From: Flavobacterium acetivorans
GTDB taxonomy: Bacteria > Bacteroidota > Bacteroidia > Flavobacteriales > Flavobacteriaceae
DNA: 64,000 bases
Assembly (NCBI RefSeq): GCF_020911885.1
Contig: NZ_CP087132.1
Coordinates: 2,666,001-2,730,000, forward strand
Reading direction: 5' to 3'
Shown here piece after piece: positions 1 to 9,789 of this stretch; position 1 is the stretch's first letter, and each line of letters starts with the position of its first letter. The notes below the pieces were generated by a model. The model was not told where the DNA came from and searched no databases. It saw only the letters and a program-made list of their open reading frames with translations. The position numbers were made by a program, and so were the translations under genes.

Positions 1-12
1 AAAAATTTATAA

Positions 13-1638
<1,626 letters not shown>

Positions 1639-1664
1639 TTTATTAAATGGATTATTTTATAGAT

Positions 1665-1693
1665 GGCCCTGAGTTTTTTCTCGGGGCTTTTTT
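1665..1693 (+). terminator. Rho-independent terminator after the ABC-F gene
   Basis: Arms GCCCTGAG and CTCGGGGC (one G-U pair) around a T-rich loop are followed by a run of seven T. It begins about 27 nt after the stop codon. Confidence 0.8.
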
Positions 1694-1712
1694 ATACCTT
1701 GGTTTTTAATTT

Positions 1713-1766
1713 CGATATTGTAAGAATATCGTTTTATTGAGAAAATAAAAAGGACTTTATTTTCTC
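1713..1766. repeat. Two adjacent inverted repeats upstream of pyrR
   Basis: The first repeat has arms CGATATT (1713-1719) and AATATCG (1725-1731). The second has perfect 11-bp arms, 1739-1749 and 1756-1766 (GAGAAAATAAA / TTTATTTTCTC), with a 6-nt loop. They lie between the ABC-F terminator and the pyrR -7 box. Neither is followed by a clean T-run, so they could be operators or weak terminators. Confidence 0.5.
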
Positions 1767-1800
1767 GCTTTATAAGTATAAAATCATAAATCGGAATTTG

Positions 1801-1808
1801 TATATTTG
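1801..1808 (+). promoter_or_regulatory. Putative -7 box of the pyrR-pyrB operon
   Basis: TATATTTG matches the Bacteroidota -7 consensus TAnnTTTG exactly and lies 24 nt upstream of the pyrR ATG. No convincing TTTG -33 box is seen at the usual distance. Confidence 0.5.
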
Positions 1809-1831
1809 CAAAATCAAACCCAACCTTTACT

Positions 1832-2377
1832 ATGACTCAAAAAGTATTGCTCAATTCAAAAGAAGTCAATATCATTCTACATCGTTTAGCTTGTCAGTTA
1901 ATTGAAAAACATCTCGATTTCTCGGATACAATTTTGGTTGGTATTCAGCCAAGAGGAACTTTCCTGGCGGAACGTCTTAAAGAAATATTGGAAAAAGAAT
2001 ACAATACACCCGAAATTAAGTTAGGCTACTTGGATATCACTTTTTTTAGAGATGATTTTCGAAGAACGGATAAACCATTGGAAGCCAATAAAACCAAAAT
2101 TGATTTTATAGTCGAAAACAAAAAAGTCATTTTTATTGATGATGTTTTGTATACCGGTAGAAGTATTCGATCTGCTTTGACAGCGATTCAGTCTTTCGGG
2201 AGACCTTCGGAAATTGAATTACTTGTTTTAATTGACAGACGTTTTAGTCGCAATTTGCCTATTCAACCCGATTATAGAGGGAGACAGGTAGATGCCATAA
2301 ACGATGAAAAGGTAAAAGTGAATTGGATCGAGAATGAAGGAGAAGACGGCGTTTTTTTAATTAATAATAATCAGTAA
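1832..2377 (+). CDS. pyrR: PyrR-type bifunctional pyrimidine regulator / uracil phosphoribosyltransferase
   Basis: A type I phosphoribosyltransferase of 181 aa, the usual PyrR length. The PRPP-binding loop VIFIDDVLYTGRS is at about residues 99-111, and the PyrR-type 'GIQPRGTFLAERL' stretch lies in the N-terminal third. In Firmicutes PyrR binds pyr mRNA and can make UMP from uracil and PRPP. Whether this flavobacterial protein binds RNA cannot be told from sequence. It is followed after 6 nt by pyrB, which supports a role in pyrimidine synthesis and co-transcription. The start is the ATG directly after the -7 box TATATTTG. Confidence 0.9.
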   Translation: MTQKVLLNSKEVNIILHRLACQLIEKHLDFSDTILVGIQPRGTFLAERLKEILEKEYNTPEIKLGYLDITFFRDDFRRTDKPLEANKTKIDFIVENKKVIFIDDVLYTGRSIRSALTAIQSFGRPSEIELLVLIDRRFSRNLPIQPDYRGRQVDAINDEKVKVNWIENEGEDGVFLINNNQ

Positions 2378-2383
2378 ACAAAG

Positions 2384-3310
2384 ATGAGCGAACTAAGTGT
2401 AAATCATTTATTAGGTATAAAATACATCAACAAAAAAGATATTGACCTTATTTTTGAAACCGCCGATCATTTTAAAGAAGTCATCAACAGACCGATAAAG
2501 AAAGTACCTTCGTTACGAGATATTACCATTGCCAACATATTTTTTGAAAATAGTACCCGTACTAAACTTTCTTTTGAATTAGCCCAAAAAAGATTATCAG
2601 CTGATGTTATTAGTTTTTCGGCAGCACAATCTTCCGTTAAAAAAGGAGAAACACTGATAGATACCGTAAATAATATCCTATCAATGAAGGTAGATATGGT
2701 AGTCATGCGTCATTCAAATCCGGGTGCTGCTTACTTTTTATCAAAAAATGTAAAAGCAAGTATTGTAAATGCTGGTGATGGTGCTCATGAGCATCCTACT
2801 CAGGCTTTGTTGGATAGTTATTCCATCAGAGAAAAACTAGGTGATGTAGGAGGGAAGAAAGTAGTGATTGTGGGTGACATATTGCATTCAAGAGTCGCTT
2901 TATCTAATATTTATGCTTTGCAAATGCAAGGTGCCGAAGTTAAAGTTTGCGGACCAAAAACATTAATTCCTAAATATATTGAATCACTGGGAGTAACAGT
3001 TGAACCCAATTTGCGAAAAGCCCTAGAATGGTGTGATGTAGCCAATATGTTGCGTGTGCAAAATGAACGTATGGATGTGAATTTTTTCCCATCAACTAGA
3101 GAATATGCCCAACAATATGGTGTAGATAAACCGCTTTTAGATTCTCTAAGCAAAGAGATTGTAATTATGCATCCTGGTCCTATCAATCGCGGGGTTGAAA
3201 TTACCTCAGAGGTGGCTGATTCAAATCAATCGGTAATTTTGAACCAAGTAGAAAATGGTGTAGCCATCAGAATGGCTGTTATCTATCTTTTGGCATCAAA
3301 AATTCAATAA
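2384..3310 (+). CDS. pyrB: Aspartate carbamoyltransferase catalytic subunit
   Basis: Catalyses carbamoyl phosphate + aspartate to N-carbamoylaspartate, the first committed step of pyrimidine synthesis, in the cytoplasm. The carbamoyl-phosphate loop S-T-R-T is at residues 57-60 (within FFENSTRTKLSF), HPTQALLD lies mid-protein and HPGPINRG starts at residue 263. The 308-aa length matches catalytic chains. No pyrI regulatory subunit follows. It starts 6 nt after the pyrR stop, so the two genes are almost certainly one transcript, possibly continuing into the small gene 55 nt downstream. Confidence 0.95.
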   Translation: MSELSVNHLLGIKYINKKDIDLIFETADHFKEVINRPIKKVPSLRDITIANIFFENSTRTKLSFELAQKRLSADVISFSAAQSSVKKGETLIDTVNNILSMKVDMVVMRHSNPGAAYFLSKNVKASIVNAGDGAHEHPTQALLDSYSIREKLGDVGGKKVVIVGDILHSRVALSNIYALQMQGAEVKVCGPKTLIPKYIESLGVTVEPNLRKALEWCDVANMLRVQNERMDVNFFPSTREYAQQYGVDKPLLDSLSKEIVIMHPGPINRGVEITSEVADSNQSVILNQVENGVAIRMAVIYLLASKIQ

Positions 3311-3365
3311 TTTTAAAATAAAAGTACAGCCATTAGCAGCATACAATTTTGATAAAACACATACA

Positions 3366-3698
3366 ATGAAAGTAGATCAAAAAGGACATACCATTACAAT
3401 TAAGGACACTCAAGGCGACATTACTTCTTTTTTAATGAAAGTAACGCATCAATATAAAACATTCGAAAAACACAATATAATTATTGATCTTCTCTCATAT
3501 AATGATTTGACGTTAATTGATGTTAAAACATTTATGCCTTTGTCTAAGTTACATAAAAAAGCAAAAAAATCATTTGTTATCGTCATTTCAGATTTTGACT
3601 TCAATGCAATTCCAGAAGCCTTGACCGCTGTCCCTTCTTTATTGGAAGCGCACGATATTATTGAAATGGAAGAGATTGAAAGAGATTTGGGATTTTAA
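3366..3698 (+). CDS. Small conserved protein next to ribonuclease Z (STAS-like?)
   Basis: 110 aa, soluble, no signal peptide. The alternating beta-strand and helix pattern (for example NIIIDLL, FVIVISD) and size resemble a STAS-like fold, but this is an impression, not a motif match. I recall similar short proteins before rnz in other flavobacteria, sometimes labelled 'ribonuclease Z' by position only. It has no metallo-beta-lactamase motif, so that name would be wrong. It lies 55 nt after pyrB and 83 nt before rnz, on the same strand. Function unknown. Confidence 0.75.
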   Translation: MKVDQKGHTITIKDTQGDITSFLMKVTHQYKTFEKHNIIIDLLSYNDLTLIDVKTFMPLSKLHKKAKKSFVIVISDFDFNAIPEALTAVPSLLEAHDIIEMEEIERDLGF

Positions 3699-3781
3699 AT
3701 AGGTGTATTCGGTTATTTGTTTAATCGTTTAAATGATTTAATCAAATATGCAATAACTATTTTGCAAAATAAAAGAATAAC

Positions 3782-4687
3782 TTGAAACTAACCATTCTAG
3801 GTTGCTATGCAGCCACTCCGCGTACTTTTACCAATCCTACTTCTCAGATTTTAGAAATAAAAAACAGATTATTTCTTATCGATTGTGGAGAGGGAACTCA
3901 AGTGCAACTTCGAAAAAACAAAATTAGATTTTCCAAAATAAATCATATTTTTATTTCTCATTTGCATGGCGATCACTTTTTTGGATTGATTGGTTTAATA
4001 TCGACTTTTACCTTATTAAATAGAACTACTGATTTACATATCTACGGACCTAAAGGCATCAAAGAAATTATAAAGTTACAACTGCGCTTAGCCAATTCGT
4101 GGACTAATTACGGTTTGTACTTTCACGAATTAGAGTCTAATGAAAGCGAAATAGTTTATGAAGACGAGAAAGTTATAGTAAAGACTATTCCTTTAAAACA
4201 TCGTGTCTATACTAATGGTTTTTTGTTTCAAGAGAAAATTGATAAAAGAAAACTCAATATTGCGGCTGCCCAAGATTATAATATTGAGGGATGTTATTAT
4301 CAAAATATTAAAAACGGAAAAGATATTGTTTTAGATGACGGTAGGATTATAGAGAATGAGAAATTGACTTTTGATCCTGTAGCACCAAAGAGTTATGCTT
4401 TTTGTTCGGATACTGTTTATAATGAAGAAATTATTCCGGTCATAAGCGGAGTAGATGTGTTATATCACGAAGCCACTTTTTTGCAATCAGAAGAAGCTTT
4501 AGCGGCCAAAACAATGCATTCGACAGCCAAAGAAGCTGCCAGAATTGCTTTGAAATCCAATGTTAAACAATTAATTCTGGGGCATTATTCTACCCGATAT
4601 GAAAATATAGAACTTTTTAAAGAGGAAGCCCTGACTATTTTTCCCGAAGTGCTTTTGGCAGATGATGGTGAAAATTTTGAGTTTTAG
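3782..4687 (+). CDS. rnz: Ribonuclease Z (tRNA 3' processing endonuclease)
   Basis: A metallo-beta-lactamase-fold nuclease that removes 3' trailers from tRNA precursors. The zinc motif HLHGDH gives H60, H62, D64 and H65; further ligands are the SDT segment near residue 215, the HEATF segment near 228 and the C-terminal GHYSTRY. 301 aa is the short bacterial form. The start is taken as TTG at 3782 because homology begins at once (MKLTILGCYAATPR) and the nearest upstream ATG (3749) runs into a stop. A near-match -7 sequence (TATTTTG, 3758-3764) lies just upstream. Confidence 0.92.
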   Translation: MKLTILGCYAATPRTFTNPTSQILEIKNRLFLIDCGEGTQVQLRKNKIRFSKINHIFISHLHGDHFFGLIGLISTFTLLNRTTDLHIYGPKGIKEIIKLQLRLANSWTNYGLYFHELESNESEIVYEDEKVIVKTIPLKHRVYTNGFLFQEKIDKRKLNIAAAQDYNIEGCYYQNIKNGKDIVLDDGRIIENEKLTFDPVAPKSYAFCSDTVYNEEIIPVISGVDVLYHEATFLQSEEALAAKTMHSTAKEAARIALKSNVKQLILGHYSTRYENIELFKEEALTIFPEVLLADDGENFEF

Positions 4688-4790
4688 CTGAATTTAAAAA
4701 TAATACTTTCGTTAAAAGAGAAATCCTGATTTCTCAAAAGTTTAAAAAGTAGTAAATTTAAAGAAGAATTAATCCTTATAAACCAAAGTA

Positions 4791-5435
4791 ATGCAAGATT
4801 TAAGTAATTATAGAAAATCATACGATAAAAGTGAATTGCTGGAGTCTACTATACCTGAAGATCCTATAAATCTTTTTAACAGATGGTTTCATGAAACAGA
4901 GGATTTTGGTGGGACTGAAGAAGTGAATGCAATGACGGTTTCTACAATTGGCCTAGACGGCTTTCCTAAAGCCAGAGTAGTTTTATTAAAAAAATACAAC
5001 GAAGAAGGCTTTATTTTTTATACCAACTATAATTCCGAAAAGGGTAAAGCAATTGCCAATAATCCTAATGTATGTCTGTCTTTTTTTTGGCATAGTATGG
5101 AACGTCAGGTAATTATTAAAGGAATTGCACAAAGAACCGCTGAAATTGTTTCGGATAATTATTTTGATTCCAGACCAGACGGCAGTAAATTGGGAGCTAT
5201 TGTTTCAAACCAAAGCGAAGTGGTTCCTTCCCGTACTTTTTTAGAAGAGAATTTGAAACAACTAGAAAATGAGTACGAAAGTATGGTGATTCCAAGACCG
5301 AAGCACTGGGGAGGTTTTTTAGTGGTTCCTCATGAAGTGGAATTTTGGCAAGGAAGACCCAATCGTTTGCATGATAGAATTCGATATACTAGCCAAGATG
5401 ATTTTTCATGGAAGATAGAAAGATTATCTCCATAG
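4791..5435 (+). CDS. pdxH: Pyridoxamine 5'-phosphate oxidase
   Basis: FMN-dependent oxidase of PNP/PMP to pyridoxal 5'-phosphate, the last step of vitamin B6 synthesis or salvage. The FMN-binding core is visible (KARVVLLKKYNEEGFIFYTNY, WHSMERQVIIKG), and the C-terminal dimerisation domain has the family motif EFWQGRPNRLHDR and ends RLSP. 214 aa is the normal length. It is preceded by about 100 nt of AT-rich spacer containing a short hairpin (4718-4735) without a T-run. Confidence 0.95.
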   Translation: MQDLSNYRKSYDKSELLESTIPEDPINLFNRWFHETEDFGGTEEVNAMTVSTIGLDGFPKARVVLLKKYNEEGFIFYTNYNSEKGKAIANNPNVCLSFFWHSMERQVIIKGIAQRTAEIVSDNYFDSRPDGSKLGAIVSNQSEVVPSRTFLEENLKQLENEYESMVIPRPKHWGGFLVVPHEVEFWQGRPNRLHDRIRYTSQDDFSWKIERLSP

Positions 5436-5469
5436 TTTAAGAAAAAAATTACAATATATTGATAATAAT

Positions 5470-5595
5470 GTAGTTCATCGATTATTTTGCTTTGTTTAGC
5501 GAAATTTTTGATAAGTTTGAGTAACGAAAAAAGATTAAATATCTAATTTCTTTAAAGGAGTTTGCCCCACAATCTACTTTAAACTTAAACTACTA
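5470..5595 (+). promoter_or_regulatory. Promoter motif and 44-nt leader of CAP lipoprotein 1
   Basis: A stretch TGTAGTTCATCGATTATTTT (5470-5489) is shared with CAP genes 2 and 3, and its TTATTTTG end resembles a -7 box. About 60 nt further on, 5552-5595 is identical over 44 nt to 6402-6445 in front of CAP gene 2. It contains AAAGGAGTTTGCCCCACAAT and ends 4 nt before the ATG. Confidence 0.55.
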
Positions 5596-5599
5596 TTTT

Positions 5600-6103
5600 A
5601 TGGAAATAAAATTACTACGTACAGTTTTACTTGCTGTTACAATAATTACTTTAAATTCTTGTAGCTCTGATGTTTCAGAAACAGCTTCGGTTGAAGCTAA
5701 GACTGAAAAAGTTGAAAATTATACTTATAGCGTTTCTGAATTGGAAGCAATGCAGTTGATAAATGAGTATCGTGTAAGTGTTGGTTTAAATTCTTTACAA
5801 AAAATTAATCATATTTCTTTTAAGTCTGAGGAGCATGATAATTACATGATCACTAAAAAAGAACCTAGTCATGATGGTTTTGTTTCTCGTTCAGAAAACA
5901 TTATGAATGTTTTAGGTGCTAAGAAAGTAGGGGAGAATGTTGCCTTTAATTTTGTAAGCCCTAAAAGTGCTGTTACTGCTTGGTTAAACAGTCCTGGTCA
6001 TAAAGAGAACATAGAGGGTGATTTTACTCACTTTGGAATGGCAATTCGTGAAGATCCAGCCAGTGGAAAAAAATATTATACGAATATATTCGCTAAAATT
6101 TAA
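5600..6103 (+). CDS. CAP/SCP-domain lipoprotein, paralogue 1 of 3
   Basis: The N-terminal signal ends in a lipobox (LNSC followed by SSD), so a lipid-anchored envelope protein is expected. The mature part is a single CAP (SCP/PR1, YkwD-like) domain: ELEAMQLINEYRVSVGL helix, SEEHDNYM, SHDGF, SENI, GENVAFNF, SPGHKENIEGDFTHFG and a YYTNIF end. The His/Glu positions typical of bacterial CAP proteins (SHDGF, GENV, GHKEN) are present. 167 aa. Molecular function of such proteins is poorly known. It is the first of three tandem paralogues of equal length, each with its own terminator. Confidence 0.88.
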   Translation: MEIKLLRTVLLAVTIITLNSCSSDVSETASVEAKTEKVENYTYSVSELEAMQLINEYRVSVGLNSLQKINHISFKSEEHDNYMITKKEPSHDGFVSRSENIMNVLGAKKVGENVAFNFVSPKSAVTAWLNSPGHKENIEGDFTHFGMAIREDPASGKKYYTNIFAKI

Positions 6104-6120
6104 TCTCTATCAAAATCATT

Positions 6121-6156
6121 AAAAAAGCTGTATCCTCTGGGTACAGCTTTTTTTTT
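6121..6156 (+). terminator. Terminator of CAP lipoprotein 1
   Basis: Arms AAGCTGTA (6125-6132) and TACAGCTT (6142-6149) with a 9-nt loop, followed by a long T-run. It lies 20-50 nt after the stop. The rest of the 347-bp gap to the next gene (6104-6450) holds only AT-rich spacer and the promoter/leader of CAP gene 2. Confidence 0.85.
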
Positions 6157-6326
6157 ACCTTAAAAACAATCGGTATATTTTATAAGTATGTTATAATTGT
6201 TTTTTAGCATCTCGGCTAACAGCTTTCTTGAGTTTTAGTAAAGTAAAAATAGTAATTAAGCTTGCCATTCTAATAATATCTAATGTTTAATTTTGTAGGA
6301 AAAAATACATTTAAAATTTAAAAAGA

Positions 6327-6445
6327 TGTATTTCATCGATTATTTTGCGCTTTTAAACGAAAATATATGTAAATTCGGTCTATGGATTTTTAGAAAATAT
6401 ATTAAAGGAGTTTGCCCCACAATCTACTTTAAACTTAAACTACTA
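6327..6445 (+). promoter_or_regulatory. Promoter motif and 44-nt leader of CAP lipoprotein 2
   Basis: 6332-6348 (TTCATCGATTATTTTGC) is identical to 5474-5490, and 6402-6445 is identical over 44 nt to 5552-5595. The sequence between and upstream has diverged, so these two blocks stand out as conserved. Confidence 0.55.
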
Positions 6446-6450
6446 CTATT

Positions 6451-6954
6451 ATGAAAACAAAATTACTTCGTACAGTATTACTCTTATCAGTGGTATGTAT
6501 AATGAATTCCTGTTCTTCTGATACTTCTGATGCAGATGCAGTAGAGAACAAACTAAGTGTGGTTGAAAATTACGATTATACTGCAACCGAATTGGAAGCC
6601 ATGAATTTGATAAATGATTACAGAGTTAGTGTTGGCTTAAATCGTTTAGAGAAAATAAATCATATGTCATATAAGTCTGAAGAGCACGACAACTATATGA
6701 TTGCTAATAAAGTTGTAAATCATAACGATTTTGTAGCTCGCTCACAAAACATCATAAAAGTTTTGGGAGCAAAAACAGTAGCAGAGAATATAGCCTATAA
6801 TTATAATTCACCTGCAGATGCTTTAAAGGCTTGGTTGAATAGTCCAGGTCATAAAGAGAATATTGTTGGCAACTTTACTCATTTTGGGATTGCAATAAAA
6901 GCTGATCCGGAAAATGGTCGTAAATATTATACTAATATTTTTGCAAAAATTTAA
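6451..6954 (+). CDS. CAP/SCP-domain lipoprotein, paralogue 2 of 3
   Basis: 167 aa with a lipoprotein signal (MNSC at the lipobox) and one CAP domain very like paralogue 1: TELEAMNLINDYRVSVGL, SEEHDNYM, NHNDF, AENIAYNY, SPGHKENIVGNFTHFG and YYTNIFAKI. Predicted to be an envelope-anchored extracytoplasmic protein of unknown activity. The same length and the shared 44-nt leader show a tandem duplication; the proteins have diverged more in the signal and linker (about 20-50) than in the CAP core. Confidence 0.88.
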   Translation: MKTKLLRTVLLLSVVCIMNSCSSDTSDADAVENKLSVVENYDYTATELEAMNLINDYRVSVGLNRLEKINHMSYKSEEHDNYMIANKVVNHNDFVARSQNIIKVLGAKTVAENIAYNYNSPADALKAWLNSPGHKENIVGNFTHFGIAIKADPENGRKYYTNIFAKI

Positions 6955-6967
6955 TTGATTACTTCTA

Positions 6968-7003
6968 GAAAGCTGACTTCTCCCCAAGAGTCAGCTTTTT
7001 ATT
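6968..7003 (+). terminator. Terminator of CAP lipoprotein 2
   Basis: Arms AAAGCTGACT (6970-6979) and AGTCAGCTTT (6989-6998), perfect 10 bp, followed by T5 and ATTT. It begins about 14 nt after the stop. Confidence 0.85.
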
Positions 7004-7149
7004 TACGCTAATTTTGTTTAAAAATATTGAACTACTGTAATTAATGCCTGAACGTTCATCATTCATTAATGTAGCTTTCATTATTTTAGGCTGTATTTTT
7101 ATTGATTCCTTTTTTAAGTACGAAAAATAATAAATAATGGTTAAAAATT

Positions 7150-7172
7150 GTGTAGTTTGTCGATGTTTTTTG
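7150..7172 (+). promoter_or_regulatory. Diverged promoter motif of CAP lipoprotein 3
   Basis: TGTAGTTTGTCGATGTTTTT aligns with the 5470 and 6327 motifs, sharing TGTAGTT, TCGAT and the T-rich end. The 44-nt leader of the other two copies is absent here. Confidence 0.4.
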
Positions 7173-7252
7173 GACACTTGATAAATAAGCACGTATGTTT
7201 GGAATTAGGAAGGCGTTTTGATACAGCGCAAAAAAAAATCCAGATTACCCAT

Positions 7253-7756
7253 ATGAAATTGTATTTACTCCCAAAAATTCTACTTGTTGCGGCAATATTT
7301 ATGATAAGTTCTTGTTCTTCGGATATGTCTGGACGGGAAAAGATAGGATTGAAACCTGAAATTGTTTTAAATTACACTTACAGTGCATCTGAAATAGAAG
7401 TGATGAATTTAATAAATGATTACCGACTTAGTGTTGGCTTAAATTCTCTTGAGAAAATAAATCATATTTCTTATAAGTCAGAAGAGCATAATATTTACAT
7501 GATTACTAATGATGTTTTAAATCATGATGGTTTTGTGGCTCGTTCAGAGAATATTATACAAGCTTTAGAAGCTAAAGCGGTAGCCGAAAATATAGCTCGT
7601 AATTATGATAGTCCTCAAGATGCAGTAAATGCTTGGTTGAATAGTGCAACCCATAAAGGGAATATCGTTGGGAATTTTACTCATTTTGGAATTGCAATAG
7701 ATCAAGATGCCGTTACAGGAAAGAAATATTACACTAATATTTTCGTAAGAATATAA
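7253..7756 (+). CDS. CAP/SCP-domain lipoprotein, paralogue 3 of 3
   Basis: The frame is open from 7148, but the ATG at 7253 gives exactly 167 aa, as in the two paralogues, and places the signal peptide (MKLYLLPKILLVAAIFMISSC) at the N-terminus. The lipobox is ISSC. CAP core: SEIEVMNLINDYRLSVGL, SEEHNIYM, NHDGF, AENIARNY, SATHKGNIVGNFTHFG and YYTNIFVRI. The usual SPGHKEN is changed to SATHKGN, but the His is kept. It lacks the 44-nt leader of copies 1 and 2 and so is the most diverged member of the array. Confidence 0.87.
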   Translation: MKLYLLPKILLVAAIFMISSCSSDMSGREKIGLKPEIVLNYTYSASEIEVMNLINDYRLSVGLNSLEKINHISYKSEEHNIYMITNDVLNHDGFVARSENIIQALEAKAVAENIARNYDSPQDAVNAWLNSATHKGNIVGNFTHFGIAIDQDAVTGKKYYTNIFVRI

Positions 7757-7772
7757 TAAGATTTTCTATTTA

Positions 7773-7814
7773 AAAGAGAGAGGTCGTTTTTTAAAACGAC
7801 CTCTCTCTTTTTAT
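7773..7814. terminator. Bidirectional terminator between CAP 3 and the OmpA-protein operon
   Basis: A perfect 18-bp stem (7773-7790 and 7793-7810) with A-run and T-run on the two sides. It lies between convergent genes and can stop both: 17 nt after the CAP 3 stop and just beyond the OmpA-protein stop. Confidence 0.9.
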
Positions 7815-9752
7815 TTATAACTCAGTTATGATAAACTCGCTACGTCTATTCATTTGATGTTCTTCTTCAGAGCAATCAACACCGTCAGCACATCTGTTTA
7901 CGAGTTGGTTTTCTCCATAGCCTTTACCTGTGAGGCGATTTTTATCTACACCATTTTTAACCAACCATTTTATGGTAGATTTTGCTCTTCGGTCTGATAA
8001 AGATTCATTGTACTTGAAAGTGCCTCGGCTATCAGTATGTGATCGGATATCGAGTTTCATAGTTGGATATTGATTCATAACATCTAGTATTTTTTCTAGA
8101 TCTAGGGCAGCTTCCATTCGAATGTCTGATTTATCAAAGTCAAAATAAATCATTTTTATTCCAAAGCATTTACCCAAATCATCTCCTACGGCCACTTTAC
8201 ATCTTGCTTTTTCTAGTGCAAATGGCAGATGGGTTCTACCATTTTCTTTGACGATCGTAATTATTTCTTCTTTGGTGGTGTATTCTTCTTTGGCCGCTCT
8301 AACACTATATCTTTTGCCACATTCTACCGTTAGGGAATAATTTCCTTTCTCATCCGAATAGACAGTATTTAGTAAAGTGAGTGAATCATCTAGCAAACTT
8401 ATTTTTGTATTTGGTAAGATTTCACCAGTAGCTAAATCGGTAATTTCACCGTAGAGTTCTTGCTCACAAACTAATTTTTTAGTTTCAAGAAATTTATAAA
8501 TATCATCATAACCTTGACCGCCATCCCTATTAGAGGAAAAGAAACCTCTTCTGGTTTTGGTATCTATTAAATAGGCAAAATCATCTTGAGGAGAATTGGC
8601 ATCGGTTCCTATGTTTTGAACTTTGTCAAAAGTGCCGTCTGCATTGATTTTAGAAACAAATATGTCTAAACCTCCCAGACCCGGATGCCCATCTGAAGCA
8701 AAATAAATTTCGTTTTCATTGGTTAGGAACGGGAAGGTTTCCCTACCTTCAGTATTGATCGTTCTTCCCAAATTTTCGGGTATTCCAAAGCTTCCGTCTT
8801 CGTTAATCTTTACTTTAAATAAATCAGATTGTCCAAATGTACCCGGCATATCCGAAGCAAAATATAATGTTTTTTCGTCGGCACTTAAGGCGGGATGTGC
8901 TGTACTATAGCTGTCGCTATTGAATGGAAGTTCGGTTATGTTTTTCCATTTATCATTTTCAAAATTAGCCTTATATATTTTTATTAAAGTAATGTTATTG
9001 CCGTCTTTTCCTTTTTTTCCTTCTAGAAAGTTATTTCGGGTAAAGTACATTGTTTTTCCGTCTTTGGTAAAAGTTGGGGTAGACTCATGGAATCTTGATT
9101 TTACATTTCGGTCAAATTTTAGGACTGCCGCAGGAGACATTGCTTCATCTAAATCAGCTACATAAAGATTAGTAAAATATTGATTAGTCCAAGCATGTTT
9201 TCTTTGGCCTAGACTACCGGTATCTCTGGCAGAAGCAAAGACTATTTTATTCAGATAGAAAGAAGAACCATAATCAGAATATTTAGAATTAATTCCTGCG
9301 TTTTCTACTTGATACCTTCCTGAATTGGCTTTAATTTCCTCAAGGAAATTCCGATCTTTTTCAAAAAGTGTCCCTCGGCTGTCGTTTCCAGATAGCTGGT
9401 TAAATTTTTGCATTATCTCATCAGCCTTGTCATTCTCGCCTATAGACCTTAAGGATTGAGCATAGCGATAATAATATTCTGGTTCTAAGTCTTGGGTCAT
9501 GGCAAATAATTCAGCATACCATTTTGCAGCCTGATCCAGTTGGGCATTATAGTAATAGGAATTCCCTAGTTTTTTAAACATATCTACCGATTTGTACCCT
9601 TTCTCTGCAACTCTTTCGTAAGTTTTTATTGCATCTATATAAGCATAGTTGTCATACTTTTTTTCGGCTATGGAAACTCTTGCTTTTTGGGCAAAACAGT
9701 TAAATGAAAAAGCACTAACTATGGTGATAAAAAGAAGTATACTATTTTTCAT
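7815..9752 (-). CDS. TPR / PD40 propeller / OmpA-family protein, adhesin operon 1
   Basis: 645 aa. Signal peptide 1-21 (cleavage after CFA). TPR-like helices at about 25-130; a WD40-like PD40 beta-propeller at about 150-420 (repeated 'TKDGKTMYFTRN', 'SADEKTLYFASD', 'NENEIYFASDGHPGLGG' units); a carboxypeptidase-regulatory-like beta domain at about 430-515; and a C-terminal OmpA peptidoglycan-binding domain at about 525-645 (YFDFDKSDI, SHTDSRG, LSDRRAKS, GYGE, NRRSEF). Expected in the periplasm or outer membrane, holding peptidoglycan. This architecture commonly sits next to PorP/SprF genes in Bacteroidota. It is the last gene of a four-gene minus-strand operon and a close paralogue of the protein at 17489-19426. 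Confidence 0.88.
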   Translation of the reverse strand: MKNSILLFITIVSAFSFNCFAQKARVSIAEKKYDNYAYIDAIKTYERVAEKGYKSVDMFKKLGNSYYYNAQLDQAAKWYAELFAMTQDLEPEYYYRYAQSLRSIGENDKADEIMQKFNQLSGNDSRGTLFEKDRNFLEEIKANSGRYQVENAGINSKYSDYGSSFYLNKIVFASARDTGSLGQRKHAWTNQYFTNLYVADLDEAMSPAAVLKFDRNVKSRFHESTPTFTKDGKTMYFTRNNFLEGKKGKDGNNITLIKIYKANFENDKWKNITELPFNSDSYSTAHPALSADEKTLYFASDMPGTFGQSDLFKVKINEDGSFGIPENLGRTINTEGRETFPFLTNENEIYFASDGHPGLGGLDIFVSKINADGTFDKVQNIGTDANSPQDDFAYLIDTKTRRGFFSSNRDGGQGYDDIYKFLETKKLVCEQELYGEITDLATGEILPNTKISLLDDSLTLLNTVYSDEKGNYSLTVECGKRYSVRAAKEEYTTKEEIITIVKENGRTHLPFALEKARCKVAVGDDLGKCFGIKMIYFDFDKSDIRMEAALDLEKILDVMNQYPTMKLDIRSHTDSRGTFKYNESLSDRRAKSTIKWLVKNGVDKNRLTGKGYGENQLVNRCADGVDCSEEEHQMNRRSEFIITEL

Positions 9753-9789
9753 AATGATTGTTTTTTAGAAGAATCGTGTTGTTATCAAT

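Noticed and set aside
4718-4735. Hairpin GAGAAATC / GATTTCTC between rnz and pdxH as a terminator
   Set aside because: The loop is only two bases and no T-run follows, so it is unlikely to end transcription.
6965-7192. A 75-codon minus-strand frame between CAP genes 2 and 3
   Set aside because: It overlaps the CAP 2 terminator and the promoter motif of CAP 3, and its translation resembles no family.
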